Assembly (NCBI GenBank): GCA_031259665.1
Contig: JAIRLD010000024.1
Coordinates: 1 to 6,142 of the forward strand
Length of the DNA stretch: 6,142 bases
DNA from: Puniceicoccales bacterium
GTDB lineage: Bacteria > Verrucomicrobiota > Verrucomicrobiia > Opitutales > LL51
Direction of reading: 5' to 3'
The notes below the pieces were generated by a model. That model was not told the DNA's origin and did not search any database. It worked only from the letters and a program-made list of their open reading frames with translations. Below, piece after piece: positions 1 to 5,205 of the stretch (positions within the stretch are counted from its first letter, which is position 1; the number at the start of each line of letters is the position of its first letter). The position numbers and the translations under genes were made by a program.

Positions 1-1
1 C

Positions 2-298
2 GACATCATCGTTTCCAATCCTCCCTATTTGACGCGCCAGGAATTTGATACGGCCCAGGACGAAGTGCGCCACTATGAGCCCATTTCAGCACTCGTTGCC
101 GAAGAAGAGGGTCTTCGAGATATCAGAATAATTCTCGATGGGGCCCAAAAGTTCCTCAAAAAAGATGGTGTTGCCGCCGTTGAAACAGGTATTTCACATC
201 CCCAACGACTCCAAAAGATATATGGAAAACGTTTTAGGCAAACGGAAATTTTAAAGGACTTGAATCAGTTTGATCGTTTTTTCATCGCTTACCGTTGA
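2..298 (+). CDS. prmC: PrmC (HemK), release factor glutamine methyltransferase, C-terminal part
   Basis: This is the 3' part of a gene whose start lies before the window; the reading frame is open from base 2. PrmC methylates the glutamine of the GGQ motif in release factors RF1 and RF2, using S-adenosylmethionine, in the cytoplasm. The family hallmark NPPY, which binds the target glutamine, is encoded at 17-28 within DIIVSNPPYL. It is followed by the typical E-V-R-x-Y-E-P-x-x-A-L stretch, then E-x-G-L and a late A-x-E-x-G segment, and the protein ends RFFIAYR. About 98 residues are visible of a family usually near 280. A start at base 29 (TTG) would be false, because it lies just after NPPY and the frame continues upstream. 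The T3SS gene sctS begins 56 bases downstream on the same strand with no terminator seen between, so co-transcription is possible. Confidence 0.87.
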   Translation, partial: DIIVSNPPYLTRQEFDTAQDEVRHYEPISALVAEEEGLRDIRIILDGAQKFLKKDGVAAVETGISHPQRLQKIYGKRFRQTEILKDLNQFDRFFIAYR

Positions 299-354
299 AG
301 TTTAAGGGCTTGCTATTTGCTAAATTTTGAATAAAAGGGCAATGGCTAGAGAGT

Positions 355-624
355 ATGGATCAGAATTTTATTATTAGTATCACGGAGCAGGCAATGATAC
401 TCATTCTCATGCTATCGATGCCGCCGATTTTAGTGGCGACCTGTGTAGGACTAATAACGAGTTTGTTACAGGCTCTCACGCAGATTCAGGAACAAACGCT
501 GGGGTTTGCTATCAAATTATTCTTTACCGTTACGGTTTTGATGCTATCGGCCTACTGGATCGGAGATGAGTTACTTGCATTTGCCAATAGTTTATTTACT
601 AATTTTCCAACAATTATTCACTAA
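355..624 (+). CDS. sctS: SctS, type III secretion export apparatus protein (FliQ/YscS family)
   Basis: An 89-residue inner-membrane protein, the usual length for this family. It has two hydrophobic hairpin segments, about residues 14-38 and 50-70. Between them lies QALTQIQEQTL (39-49), the conserved loop. The Q-I-Q-E-Q form is typical of virulence-type SctS, whereas flagellar FliQ usually has Q-I-N-E-M. In known systems several SctS copies stack with SctR and SctT into the helical export gate at the heart of the T3SS basal body. The ATG at 355 has only a weak purine-rich ribosome site (AGAGAG, 348-353). The stop codon overlaps the sctT start by one base, so translation of the two is probably coupled. 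SctR, normally encoded just upstream, is replaced here by prmC. Confidence 0.92.
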   Translation: MDQNFIISITEQAMILILMLSMPPILVATCVGLITSLLQALTQIQEQTLGFAIKLFFTVTVLMLSAYWIGDELLAFANSLFTNFPTIIH

Positions 625-1412
625 TGGAAACGGGATTAGAGCAGGTAACATCGATTTTATTCTTAATGATGATGTGTATCATCCGTTTAGCGGCGGCGTT
701 ATCATTGACGCCGGTATTCGCTAAACAATACATCATGGGGACAGGGCGTAACGTTGTGATTTTCGCCATGGCCTTACCTCTTTTCCACGTCGTGTATCCG
801 ACCCTACCGACGACACAACTTCCGCTGCTCATTCTTTTTGTAACGATTTGTAAGGAGGTTATTATTGGTGCGATGTTGGGTTATTTATCGGGATTTATTT
901 TTTACGTTACGGATAGTGTTGGGTTTATTATTGACATTCAGCGTGGATCGTCGCAGGCCATGACATTTGATCCCATTGCTGGTTCTCAGACGTCGCTTTT
1001 GGGTAGTTTTTTGACCCAGATGATTGCGACGCTATTTTTTACGATGGGGGGTTTTTTATTTTTCCTCGGCGTAATTTATAAGACCTATGTTGTCTGGCCT
1101 GTTTTTACGTTTTTTCCCTCCTTCAACGTCAATTTTCCAGCATTTATGATGTCATTTGCGGATGAGATTATGGAGGCAGTTTTTTGTTTTTCGGCGCCGA
1201 TTTTAATCGTATTATTTCTTGCGGAGTTTGGGTTAGGGATGATCAGCCGTTTTGCGCCGCAACTGAATGTATTTTTTATGGCGATGCCGGTTAAGAGCTG
1301 GCTATCGGTGTTTTTTTTACTATTTTATTTTTCTCTGCTGGGAAAATTATTTCACTACCATTTTTTCACGCAGAGTAAATTATCATTTTTCGTTGATCAT
1401 TTTCTGAAATAG
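624..1412 (+). CDS. sctT: SctT, type III secretion export apparatus protein (FliR/YscT family)
   Basis: A 262-residue polytopic inner-membrane protein of normal family length. With SctR and SctS it forms the export gate of the T3SS, with one SctT per complex. Diagnostic stretches are D-x-Q-R-G-x-S with D-P-x-x-G-x-Q-T-S-x-L-G (residues 104-127) and LAEFGLGMISRFAPQLNVF (199-217) followed by the M-P-V-K-S turn (221-225). The F-A-P-Q-L-N-V-F-F form favours the virulence-type protein over flagellar FliR. At least six hydrophobic segments are visible, and the C-terminus is rich in Phe and Lys. The ATG shares its A with the sctS stop codon and has no clear ribosome site of its own, which points to translational coupling. 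The next gene, sctU, follows after 29 bases. Confidence 0.93.
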   Translation: METGLEQVTSILFLMMMCIIRLAAALSLTPVFAKQYIMGTGRNVVIFAMALPLFHVVYPTLPTTQLPLLILFVTICKEVIIGAMLGYLSGFIFYVTDSVGFIIDIQRGSSQAMTFDPIAGSQTSLLGSFLTQMIATLFFTMGGFLFFLGVIYKTYVVWPVFTFFPSFNVNFPAFMMSFADEIMEAVFCFSAPILIVLFLAEFGLGMISRFAPQLNVFFMAMPVKSWLSVFFLLFYFSLLGKLFHYHFFTQSKLSFFVDHFLK

Positions 1413-1420
1413 AGGTAATA

Positions 1421-1433
1421 GGAAGAGGAAGGG
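1421..1433 (+). promoter_or_regulatory. Ribosome binding site of sctU
   Basis: The purine run GGAAGAGGAAGGG ends eight bases before the ATG at 1442. It is the strongest ribosome site in the T3SS block and fixes the sctU start, in contrast to sctT, which depends on overlap with sctS. Confidence 0.6.
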
Positions 1434-1441
1434 ATAGCTAG

Positions 1442-2521
1442 ATGAGTGAGAAGACCGAGGAACCGACACCGAAGCGTATACGCGATGCGCGCAACAAGGG
1501 AAATATTGCTAAGAGTCAGGACGTCAATTCGACGCTTACCCTAATCGGTGCCTTTTGCTATGTTGGGCTAGGCTGGAACCAGCATTTAGATAATATTTCG
1601 GAGATGATTTTAATTCCGACTCAGTTTATTGGGCGGTGTAAAGATTTAAGTGGTTATACGGGACAAGCACTTTGGAGTGTTTTGGTGAAGACGGGTAGTA
1701 TTGTTTTCCCGGCGATTTTCGTCGTTGCGCTAATGGGGATCATTGGAAATTTTGCGCAGGTGGGGATTTTATTTACGACGAAAACGATACAACCTGATCT
1801 CAATAAAATCAATCCCATGTCGAAGGCGCAGCAGATGTTTTCCATGAAAACCCTCGTCGAGCTACTGAAATCGACGGTAAAAATTCTTTTTTTAGGTTTT
1901 CTATTGATTGGTGTTGTAAAAGATGTATTTGACGATTTAATTTTGCTACCGTTTTGTAAGCTATCGGGTGTATTGAGCATCCTCGGTCCTATTATGACTA
2001 ATTTTGCAAAGATGGTCATTTTCGCGTATATTGCGATGGCGGCTCTCGATTACTCCTATCAGAAATATAAGTGGAAAGAGGGGCTCAAAATGAGTAAGGA
2101 TGAGGTCAAGCGGGAGTATAAGGAATCCGAGGGTGACGGGCAAATTAAGAGTAAGCGCAAGCAAATTCACAAGGAAATGATGGAAGAGGATCCGCAGCAG
2201 AAAACGAAGCAGTCTTCGGCCCTAGTAACCAATCCGGAGCACATTGCGATTGCGTTGCTTTACGATTTCGAGCGTCCTGTTTTTCCGTTACCGATCGTAA
2301 CTGCGAAGGGGGTAGGTATCATTGCGGAGCAGATGATAGCGGTTGCGAAAAAGGAAGGGATACCGATTATGCGCAATGTACCTTTAGCGCACGCGTTATT
2401 GGATACGGCAAATGTTATGGAGTACATTCCCACGGAGTTAATGGCGCCGGTTGCGGAAGTTTTACGTTGGGTTAAGGACATGAAGGACGAGCAAGCCCGA
2501 GAGAATGCGGCGTTTGTCTGA
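1442..2521 (+). CDS. sctU: SctU, type III secretion substrate-specificity switch protein (FlhB/YscU family)
   Basis: A 359-residue inner-membrane protein of normal length. The start MSEKTEEPTPKRIRDARNKG is the conserved cytoplasmic N-terminus. Four hydrophobic stretches follow (about 30-45, 79-108, 141-160, 180-202). A charged linker with M-S-K-D-E-V-K-R-E-Y-K-E-S-E-G-D and I-K-S-K-R-K-Q-I-H leads into the C-terminal cytoplasmic domain. In the family this domain cuts itself between Asn and Pro of NPTH, which allows the switch from early (needle) to later substrates. Here the motif is NPEH (residues 264-267, bases 2231-2242): Asn, Pro and His are kept, but Thr is replaced by Glu. The ending I-P-x-E-L-x-A-P-V-A-E-V-L-R-W is the SctU form rather than flagellar FlhB. 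No sctV follows; ten bases after the stop a transposase remnant begins. Confidence 0.94.
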   Translation: MSEKTEEPTPKRIRDARNKGNIAKSQDVNSTLTLIGAFCYVGLGWNQHLDNISEMILIPTQFIGRCKDLSGYTGQALWSVLVKTGSIVFPAIFVVALMGIIGNFAQVGILFTTKTIQPDLNKINPMSKAQQMFSMKTLVELLKSTVKILFLGFLLIGVVKDVFDDLILLPFCKLSGVLSILGPIMTNFAKMVIFAYIAMAALDYSYQKYKWKEGLKMSKDEVKREYKESEGDGQIKSKRKQIHKEMMEEDPQQKTKQSSALVTNPEHIAIALLYDFERPVFPLPIVTAKGVGIIAEQMIAVAKKEGIPIMRNVPLAHALLDTANVMEYIPTELMAPVAEVLRWVKDMKDEQARENAAFV

Positions 2522-2530
2522 ATAGATGTG

Positions 2531-2629
2531 AGAGGAGTATGCTTTTGGGTTCTTACTCGGACGCTCTATGGTACTCTCTGTTGCATCTATAATGAGCGAT
2601 TCTAGCTCATCTGGTTTAACCCAGTTCTC
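2531..2629 (-). pseudogene. Remnant of an IS5-like DDE transposase
   Basis: Read on the minus strand, bases 2531-2611 translate to P-D-E-L-E-S-L-I-I-D-A-T-E-S-T-I-E-R-P, followed by SKNPKAYSS. This closely matches the block around the first catalytic Asp of IS5/ISL2-type transposases, commonly I-D-x-T-E-x-P-I-x-R-P-K-K-x-Q-K-x-Y-Y-S-G-K-K. Asp is encoded at 2585-2587. Only about 30 residues are recognisable. There is no start codon, the second and third catalytic residues are absent, and no terminal inverted repeats were found. In this frame the reading stays open up to a stop at 2663-2665, but the sequence beyond about 2629 looks like an ankyrin-gene tail on the other strand instead. I read it as the scar of an insertion that decayed after landing between sctU and the ankyrin array. 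Confidence 0.6.
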
Positions 2630-2749
2630 TTGGGGAGCTTCATACCCGGAGAGAGGATAGGCTCAACTTCCCCACTAGAAAACAACCACCAAGCATATGT
2701 TAGAGCTCTAGAACTATTCAAACGGTACCGACCACACCTATTTAGATAG
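2630..2749 (+). pseudogene. 3' remnant of a further ankyrin-family gene (C-terminal cap only)
   Basis: The plus-strand frame ending in TAG at 2747-2749 reads GSTSPLENNHQAYVRALELF (bases 2660-2719), then K-R-Y-R-P-H-L-F-R and stop. This matches the C-terminal cap of the neighbouring ankyrin proteins: G-S-T-S-I-S-L-N-K-D-E-H-K-T-Y-I-K-V-K-Q-L-L-F in the middle module of the 2979 gene, and D-N-N-A-R-K-V-Y-A-G-V-L-E-L-F-F in the copy ending at 4983. The same frame is open back to a stop at 2603-2605, with no ankyrin repeats and no usable start. The terminator and spacer that follow are homologous to those after the intact family members, which supports its being the last part of a lost array unit. 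The exact join with the transposase scar lies somewhere in 2612-2660. Confidence 0.6.
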
Positions 2750-2784
2750 TAAAATTTAAACCTGAATAATTAGATAAAAAAGCG

Positions 2785-2814
2785 AAAGCACTTCCCGAAA
2801 GAGGTGCTTTTTTT
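2785..2814 (+). terminator. Intrinsic terminator after the remnant ankyrin tail
   Basis: Perfect 7-bp arms AAAGCAC (2785-2791) and GTGCTTT (2804-2810) flank a 12-base loop and run into seven T (2808-2814). It lies 35 bases after the stop of the decayed ankyrin tail. It may now end transcripts coming from the T3SS operon, since no other terminator is seen after sctU. Confidence 0.8.
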
Positions 2815-2899
2815 GCTCTGCAATTTACATGTCGCTTCACTTTTCGAAAACTTCTCGAAAATATTTTCTAGATTTCATAAATATATTACCAATATAATA

Positions 2900-2930
2900 T
2901 TGACAGCCTAAAAACTTCACCTAATATTAT
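2900..2930 (+). promoter_or_regulatory. Candidate promoter of the 484-residue ankyrin gene
   Basis: TTGACA (2900-2905) matches the housekeeping -35 box exactly. TATTAT (2925-2930) is a fair -10 box, but at a 19-base spacing, longer than the ideal 17. The same arrangement (TTGACA, 19 bases, CATTAT) recurs before the gene at 5206, and the conservation of both boxes and the spacing is the main support. An overlapping TATAAT at 2894-2899 is not kept in the other copy and is probably incidental. Confidence 0.5.
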
Positions 2931-2936
2931 ATAAGT

Positions 2937-2959
2937 ATTTAACGTATGTTGCGTTAAAT
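2937..2959 (+). promoter_or_regulatory. 23-bp palindrome between promoter and ribosome site (copy 1)
   Basis: Perfect 8-bp arms ATTTAACG (2937-2944) and CGTTAAAT (2952-2959) surround a 7-base centre. It lies just after the candidate -10 box and six bases before the ribosome site AAGAAAGG (2965-2972). The second copy at 5164-5186 has the same length and arms although its centre differs. It could be a repressor operator or a hairpin in the 5' untranslated RNA; the sequence does not decide between them. Confidence 0.55.
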
Positions 2960-2978
2960 ATAAAAAGAAAGGTTTAAT

Positions 2979-4433
2979 ATGAACAAAAATTACAATATAA
3001 AAAATAAATTCTTGAAAAATATTGCACTCGGGGGCTTCTTATTTAGCGGTTTCGCGGGTACATCTTCTCAACTACAGGCCGACCTTATCCACGTTAAGGC
3101 AGCCAAAGGTAACATAGCAGACGTACAACGGTTGCTTGGAGAAGGCGTTGATCCAAACAAAAAAGATATCAATGGAAATACACCTCTACACTTCGCAGGT
3201 ACTCCAGATGTGATCGATTTATTGTGCAGCCAAAGAGCCAATCCCAACGCAACCAATAAATCTGGTGATGCACCATTGCATACCAAAGTACGTGCCCTCC
3301 TTGAAACAAAAATACAATATAAAAAAGAAAAAATGCAATCACTGTTATCATGTATTAAACAATTGCTGCAAAAAGGCGCTAACAAAAATAAAAGAAACCA
3401 TGCAGGTTATTCCCCTGAATCAACTGTAGAACAAGCACTTCTCACCGGTGTGTTCTATGATGGCAGCATCCGTCGTAATATAAGCAGGGATGCACGCGAA
3501 GCATACACCGAAGCCCAAAGATTATTTTCCCAATTCCAGGCCAAATCGCTTCATGATGTGGTAGCCGATGACGACATGGAAGAAGTGCTTCGGTTACTTG
3601 ATGAAGAAGGTGCAAACCCCAATGGAATACATGATCGGTTCGGATGTGCACCATTGCATATCGTACAAACCCCAGAGATGGTTGAAGTACTGTGCGGCAA
3701 AGGAGCCAATATCAATGGCCTTGATCAATGGGGTAACACTCCATTGCTTTGTGCCCTATCTTTCGGCAGTCCGAATTTAAAACTCATAGAAAAATTATTA
3801 AAAAAAGGCGCTAGAATAGATATACTAAACCAACAAGGTCAAACTCCAGTTTCGCTAGTACAACAAGCAATCGACAAACATATAGTTTTCGATAGTCGGC
3901 CTGGTTCTACCTCAATTTCTTTAAACAAAGACGAACACAAAACATACATTAAAGTCAAACAACTATTATTTTCTCAAAATCAGACTAGATCACTCCATGA
4001 TGTGGTGTTAGAGGATGACATAACAGAAGCAAGTCAGCTACTTGGTGCGGGTGTAGATCCCAATGGAATAAATCCGTTAGAAGGTACACCACTGCAGTGT
4101 GCAATAACCCCGGAGATGATTGATCTATTGTGCAGAGCAGGAGCTAAGATCAACGGCACCGATCAATGGGGCAACACTCCATTACATAATGCTGTGATCG
4201 ATCCAGATTTAGAATTCATAAAAAAATTATTGCAAAAAGGTGCTAGAATAGACACACCAAACCAACAAGGCGAAACTCCATTGTCAAAAGTAAAAAAGGC
4301 AATTCAATGTGGTCTAGTTACCTATGGTCGACCTACTTTGGGCTCAAATATCATACAGGAAGACGCACGCCAAGTATTTATTGAGGTTCAAGAATTATTC
4401 CGCTCATTCTACCCATCCCAATGTAATATATAA
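2979..4433 (+). CDS. Exported ankyrin-repeat protein with three tandem modules
   Basis: A 484-residue protein. The start is fixed by AAGAAAGG six bases upstream and by conservation of the whole leader at 5206. Residues 1-34 form a Sec-type signal peptide: a Lys/Asn-rich start, the hydrophobic core IALGGFLFSGFAG, and probable cleavage after L-Q-A. Three modules of about 145 residues follow (36-186, 190-333, 338-477). Each has about four ankyrin-like units: an opening L-H-D-V-V...R-L-L...G-x-x-P-N-G; a T-P-L-H...T-P-E-M...L-L-C unit; a D-Q-W-G-N-T-P-L unit; and N-Q-Q-G-x-T-P. Each module closes with a cap of about 40 residues, D-A-R-x-x-Y/F-x-E-V-Q-x-L-F, which is not an ankyrin repeat. Module A is the most divergent and has a Lys-rich insert (about 105-122). 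Ankyrin repeats bind proteins, but the partner is unknown. An effector or surface role is inferred from the signal peptide and the nearby T3SS genes. Confidence 0.9.
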   Translation: MNKNYNIKNKFLKNIALGGFLFSGFAGTSSQLQADLIHVKAAKGNIADVQRLLGEGVDPNKKDINGNTPLHFAGTPDVIDLLCSQRANPNATNKSGDAPLHTKVRALLETKIQYKKEKMQSLLSCIKQLLQKGANKNKRNHAGYSPESTVEQALLTGVFYDGSIRRNISRDAREAYTEAQRLFSQFQAKSLHDVVADDDMEEVLRLLDEEGANPNGIHDRFGCAPLHIVQTPEMVEVLCGKGANINGLDQWGNTPLLCALSFGSPNLKLIEKLLKKGARIDILNQQGQTPVSLVQQAIDKHIVFDSRPGSTSISLNKDEHKTYIKVKQLLFSQNQTRSLHDVVLEDDITEASQLLGAGVDPNGINPLEGTPLQCAITPEMIDLLCRAGAKINGTDQWGNTPLHNAVIDPDLEFIKKLLQKGARIDTPNQQGETPLSKVKKAIQCGLVTYGRPTLGSNIIQEDARQVFIEVQELFRSFYPSQCNI

Positions 4434-4468
4434 TAAAAATTACACTTAAATAATTAAATAAAACAAGC

Positions 4469-4497
4469 AAAAGCACTTCCCGGGAGAGGTGCTTTTT
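4469..4497 (+). terminator. Intrinsic terminator of the 484-residue ankyrin gene
   Basis: Perfect 8-bp arms AAAAGCAC (4469-4476) and GTGCTTTT (4489-4496) flank a 12-base loop containing CCCGGG, followed by five T (4493-4497). It is 35 bases after the stop codon and is homologous to the terminator at 2785-2814. Confidence 0.75.
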
Positions 4498-4983
4498 GGC
4501 TCTACAATTTACATGTCGCTTTATTTTCTAAAAAATTCCTCGAAAATCATTTCCAATTTCAGTAAATATATCGCAAATACAATAGAAGTGCTTCGGTTAC
4601 TTGATACGGATGCAAATCCCAATGCAATGGATCGGTACGGATATACACCATTGCATGCCGCGAATACCCCTGAAATCGTTGATCTGTTACTCAATGCCGG
4701 GCCTGATATCAATCATCCTAACCAATTTGGCGATACTCCATTACGCATCGCCGTAGCCGATCGCCATCCGAAATTAGAATGCATAAAAGAATTATTGAGA
4801 CAAGGCGCCGACAAAGATATACAAGATGCAAAAGGCAAAACCTCCTTAGAAGCGGTACAGGACGCAATTGAATTTGGTATCGTTGACAGCAGTCGCTCTA
4901 CCTCAACAAAAATAGATAACAACGCACGCAAAGTATACGCTGGAGTCCTGGAACTATTCTTCTTTCCCAAACATCTCTGGTAA
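4489..4983 (+). pseudogene. Decapitated single-module ankyrin gene (promoter and signal peptide deleted)
   Basis: The open frame runs from a GTG inside the terminator stem (4489), or an ATG at 4513, to TAA at 4981-4983, up to 164 residues. Bases before about 4583 are not ancestral coding DNA: they align with the intergenic spacers at 2821-2897 and 5049-5126. At 4584 the sequence switches abruptly to the ankyrin module (E-V-L-R-L-L-D...), skipping the -35 box, palindrome, ribosome site, start codon and signal peptide. From there the module is intact: D-R-Y-G-Y-T-P-L-H-A-A, the N-Q-F-G-D-T-P-L unit, then the cap D-N-N-A-R-K-V-Y-A-G-V-L-E-L-F. The Cys in the L-L-C position of its relatives is Leu here. 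No ribosome site precedes either possible start and a terminator lies directly upstream, so it is probably silent. The frame has no internal stops, which suggests a recent deletion. A cytoplasmic short protein cannot be excluded. Confidence 0.72.
4498..4583 (+). repeat. Conserved intergenic spacer, middle copy
   Basis: This segment aligns along its length with the spacers at 2815-2899 and 5041-5127. Shared landmarks are CAATTTACATGTCGCTT (bases 4506-4522; also 2820-2836), T-C-G-A-A-A-A or similar about 30 bases later, and TAAATATAT before the -35 region. A short fourth trace lies at about 5814-5837. No coding potential is evident in the two complete spacers; in this copy the frame happens to read into the truncated ankyrin gene. 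Confidence 0.65.
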
Positions 4984-5010
4984 AAATAAAAGCACAATAG
5001 CAGGAAAAAG

Positions 5011-5040
5011 GCAAAAGCACTCCCCCAAGAAAGTGCCTTC
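5011..5040 (+). terminator. Eroded terminator after the truncated ankyrin copy
   Basis: In the position of the good terminators at 2785 and 4469, only 5-bp arms GCACT (5017-5021) and AGTGC (5032-5036) remain, and the T-run is broken into CCTTCC. It probably terminates poorly. Confidence 0.35.
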
Positions 5041-5127
5041 CGACTCCACAATTTACACATCACTCCATCCCTTGAAAATTTCTCAAAAATAATTTCGGAC
5101 TTCCGTAAATATATCACCAATACAACA

Positions 5128-5158
5128 TTGACAATCTAGCTATTTTACTTAGCATTAT
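5128..5158 (+). promoter_or_regulatory. Candidate promoter of the 180-residue ankyrin gene
   Basis: TTGACA (5128-5133) and CATTAT (5153-5158) stand 19 bases apart, mirroring the pair at 2900-2930. The sequence between them differs considerably from the other copy, while the boxes and spacing are kept, which argues for function. Confidence 0.48.
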
Positions 5159-5163
5159 GCAAC

Positions 5164-5186
5164 ATTTAACACGCATCGCGTTAAAT
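5164..5186 (+). promoter_or_regulatory. 23-bp palindrome between promoter and ribosome site (copy 2)
   Basis: Arms ATTTAAC (5164-5170) and GTTAAAT (5180-5186) with a 9-base centre, matching the palindrome at 2937-2959 in length, position and arms. It is followed by the shared A-T-A-A-A-A-A-G-A-A-A-G-G ribosome-site region. The arms are identical while the centre has changed, as expected for a dyad operator or a stem with a free loop. Confidence 0.55.
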
Positions 5187-5205
5187 ATAAAAAGAAAGGT
5201 TTAAC

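Noticed and set aside
614..832. Minus-strand open frame of 72 codons
   Set aside because: It lies antisense over the start of sctT, shows no recognisable motif, and is a by-product of the coding strand.
1654..2481. Three minus-strand open frames inside sctU
   Set aside because: All lie opposite a well-supported conserved gene and encode nothing recognisable.
355..2521. Flagellar fliQ-fliR-flhB instead of T3SS sctS-sctT-sctU
   Set aside because: The diagnostic stretches (QALTQIQEQTL in SctS, FAPQLNVFFMAMPVKS in SctT, I-P-T-E-L-M-A-P-V-A-E-V-L-R-W in SctU) fit the virulence-type proteins better. No other flagellar gene is present in the window.
2894..2899. TATAAT as the -10 box of an earlier promoter
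   Set aside because: It overlaps the conserved TTGACA and becomes TACAAC in the 5206 copy; a -35 partner at a suitable distance is not evident.
3068..3780. Open frames on both strands overlapping the 484-residue ankyrin gene
   Set aside because: They are alternative frames of a gene supported by its leader, repeats and paralogues; none has a supported start or a motif.
4489..4515. GTG at 4489 or ATG at 4513 as a genuine start for the truncated ankyrin gene
   Set aside because: Both lie in DNA homologous to the terminator and spacer of the other units, without a ribosome site or signal peptide, so the apparent N-terminus is not ancestral coding sequence.
4521..5120. Minus-strand open frames of 63 and 135 codons across the truncated ankyrin copy and spacer
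   Set aside because: They cover sequence explained by homology to the other array units on the plus strand; the longer one simply extends into AT-rich spacer.
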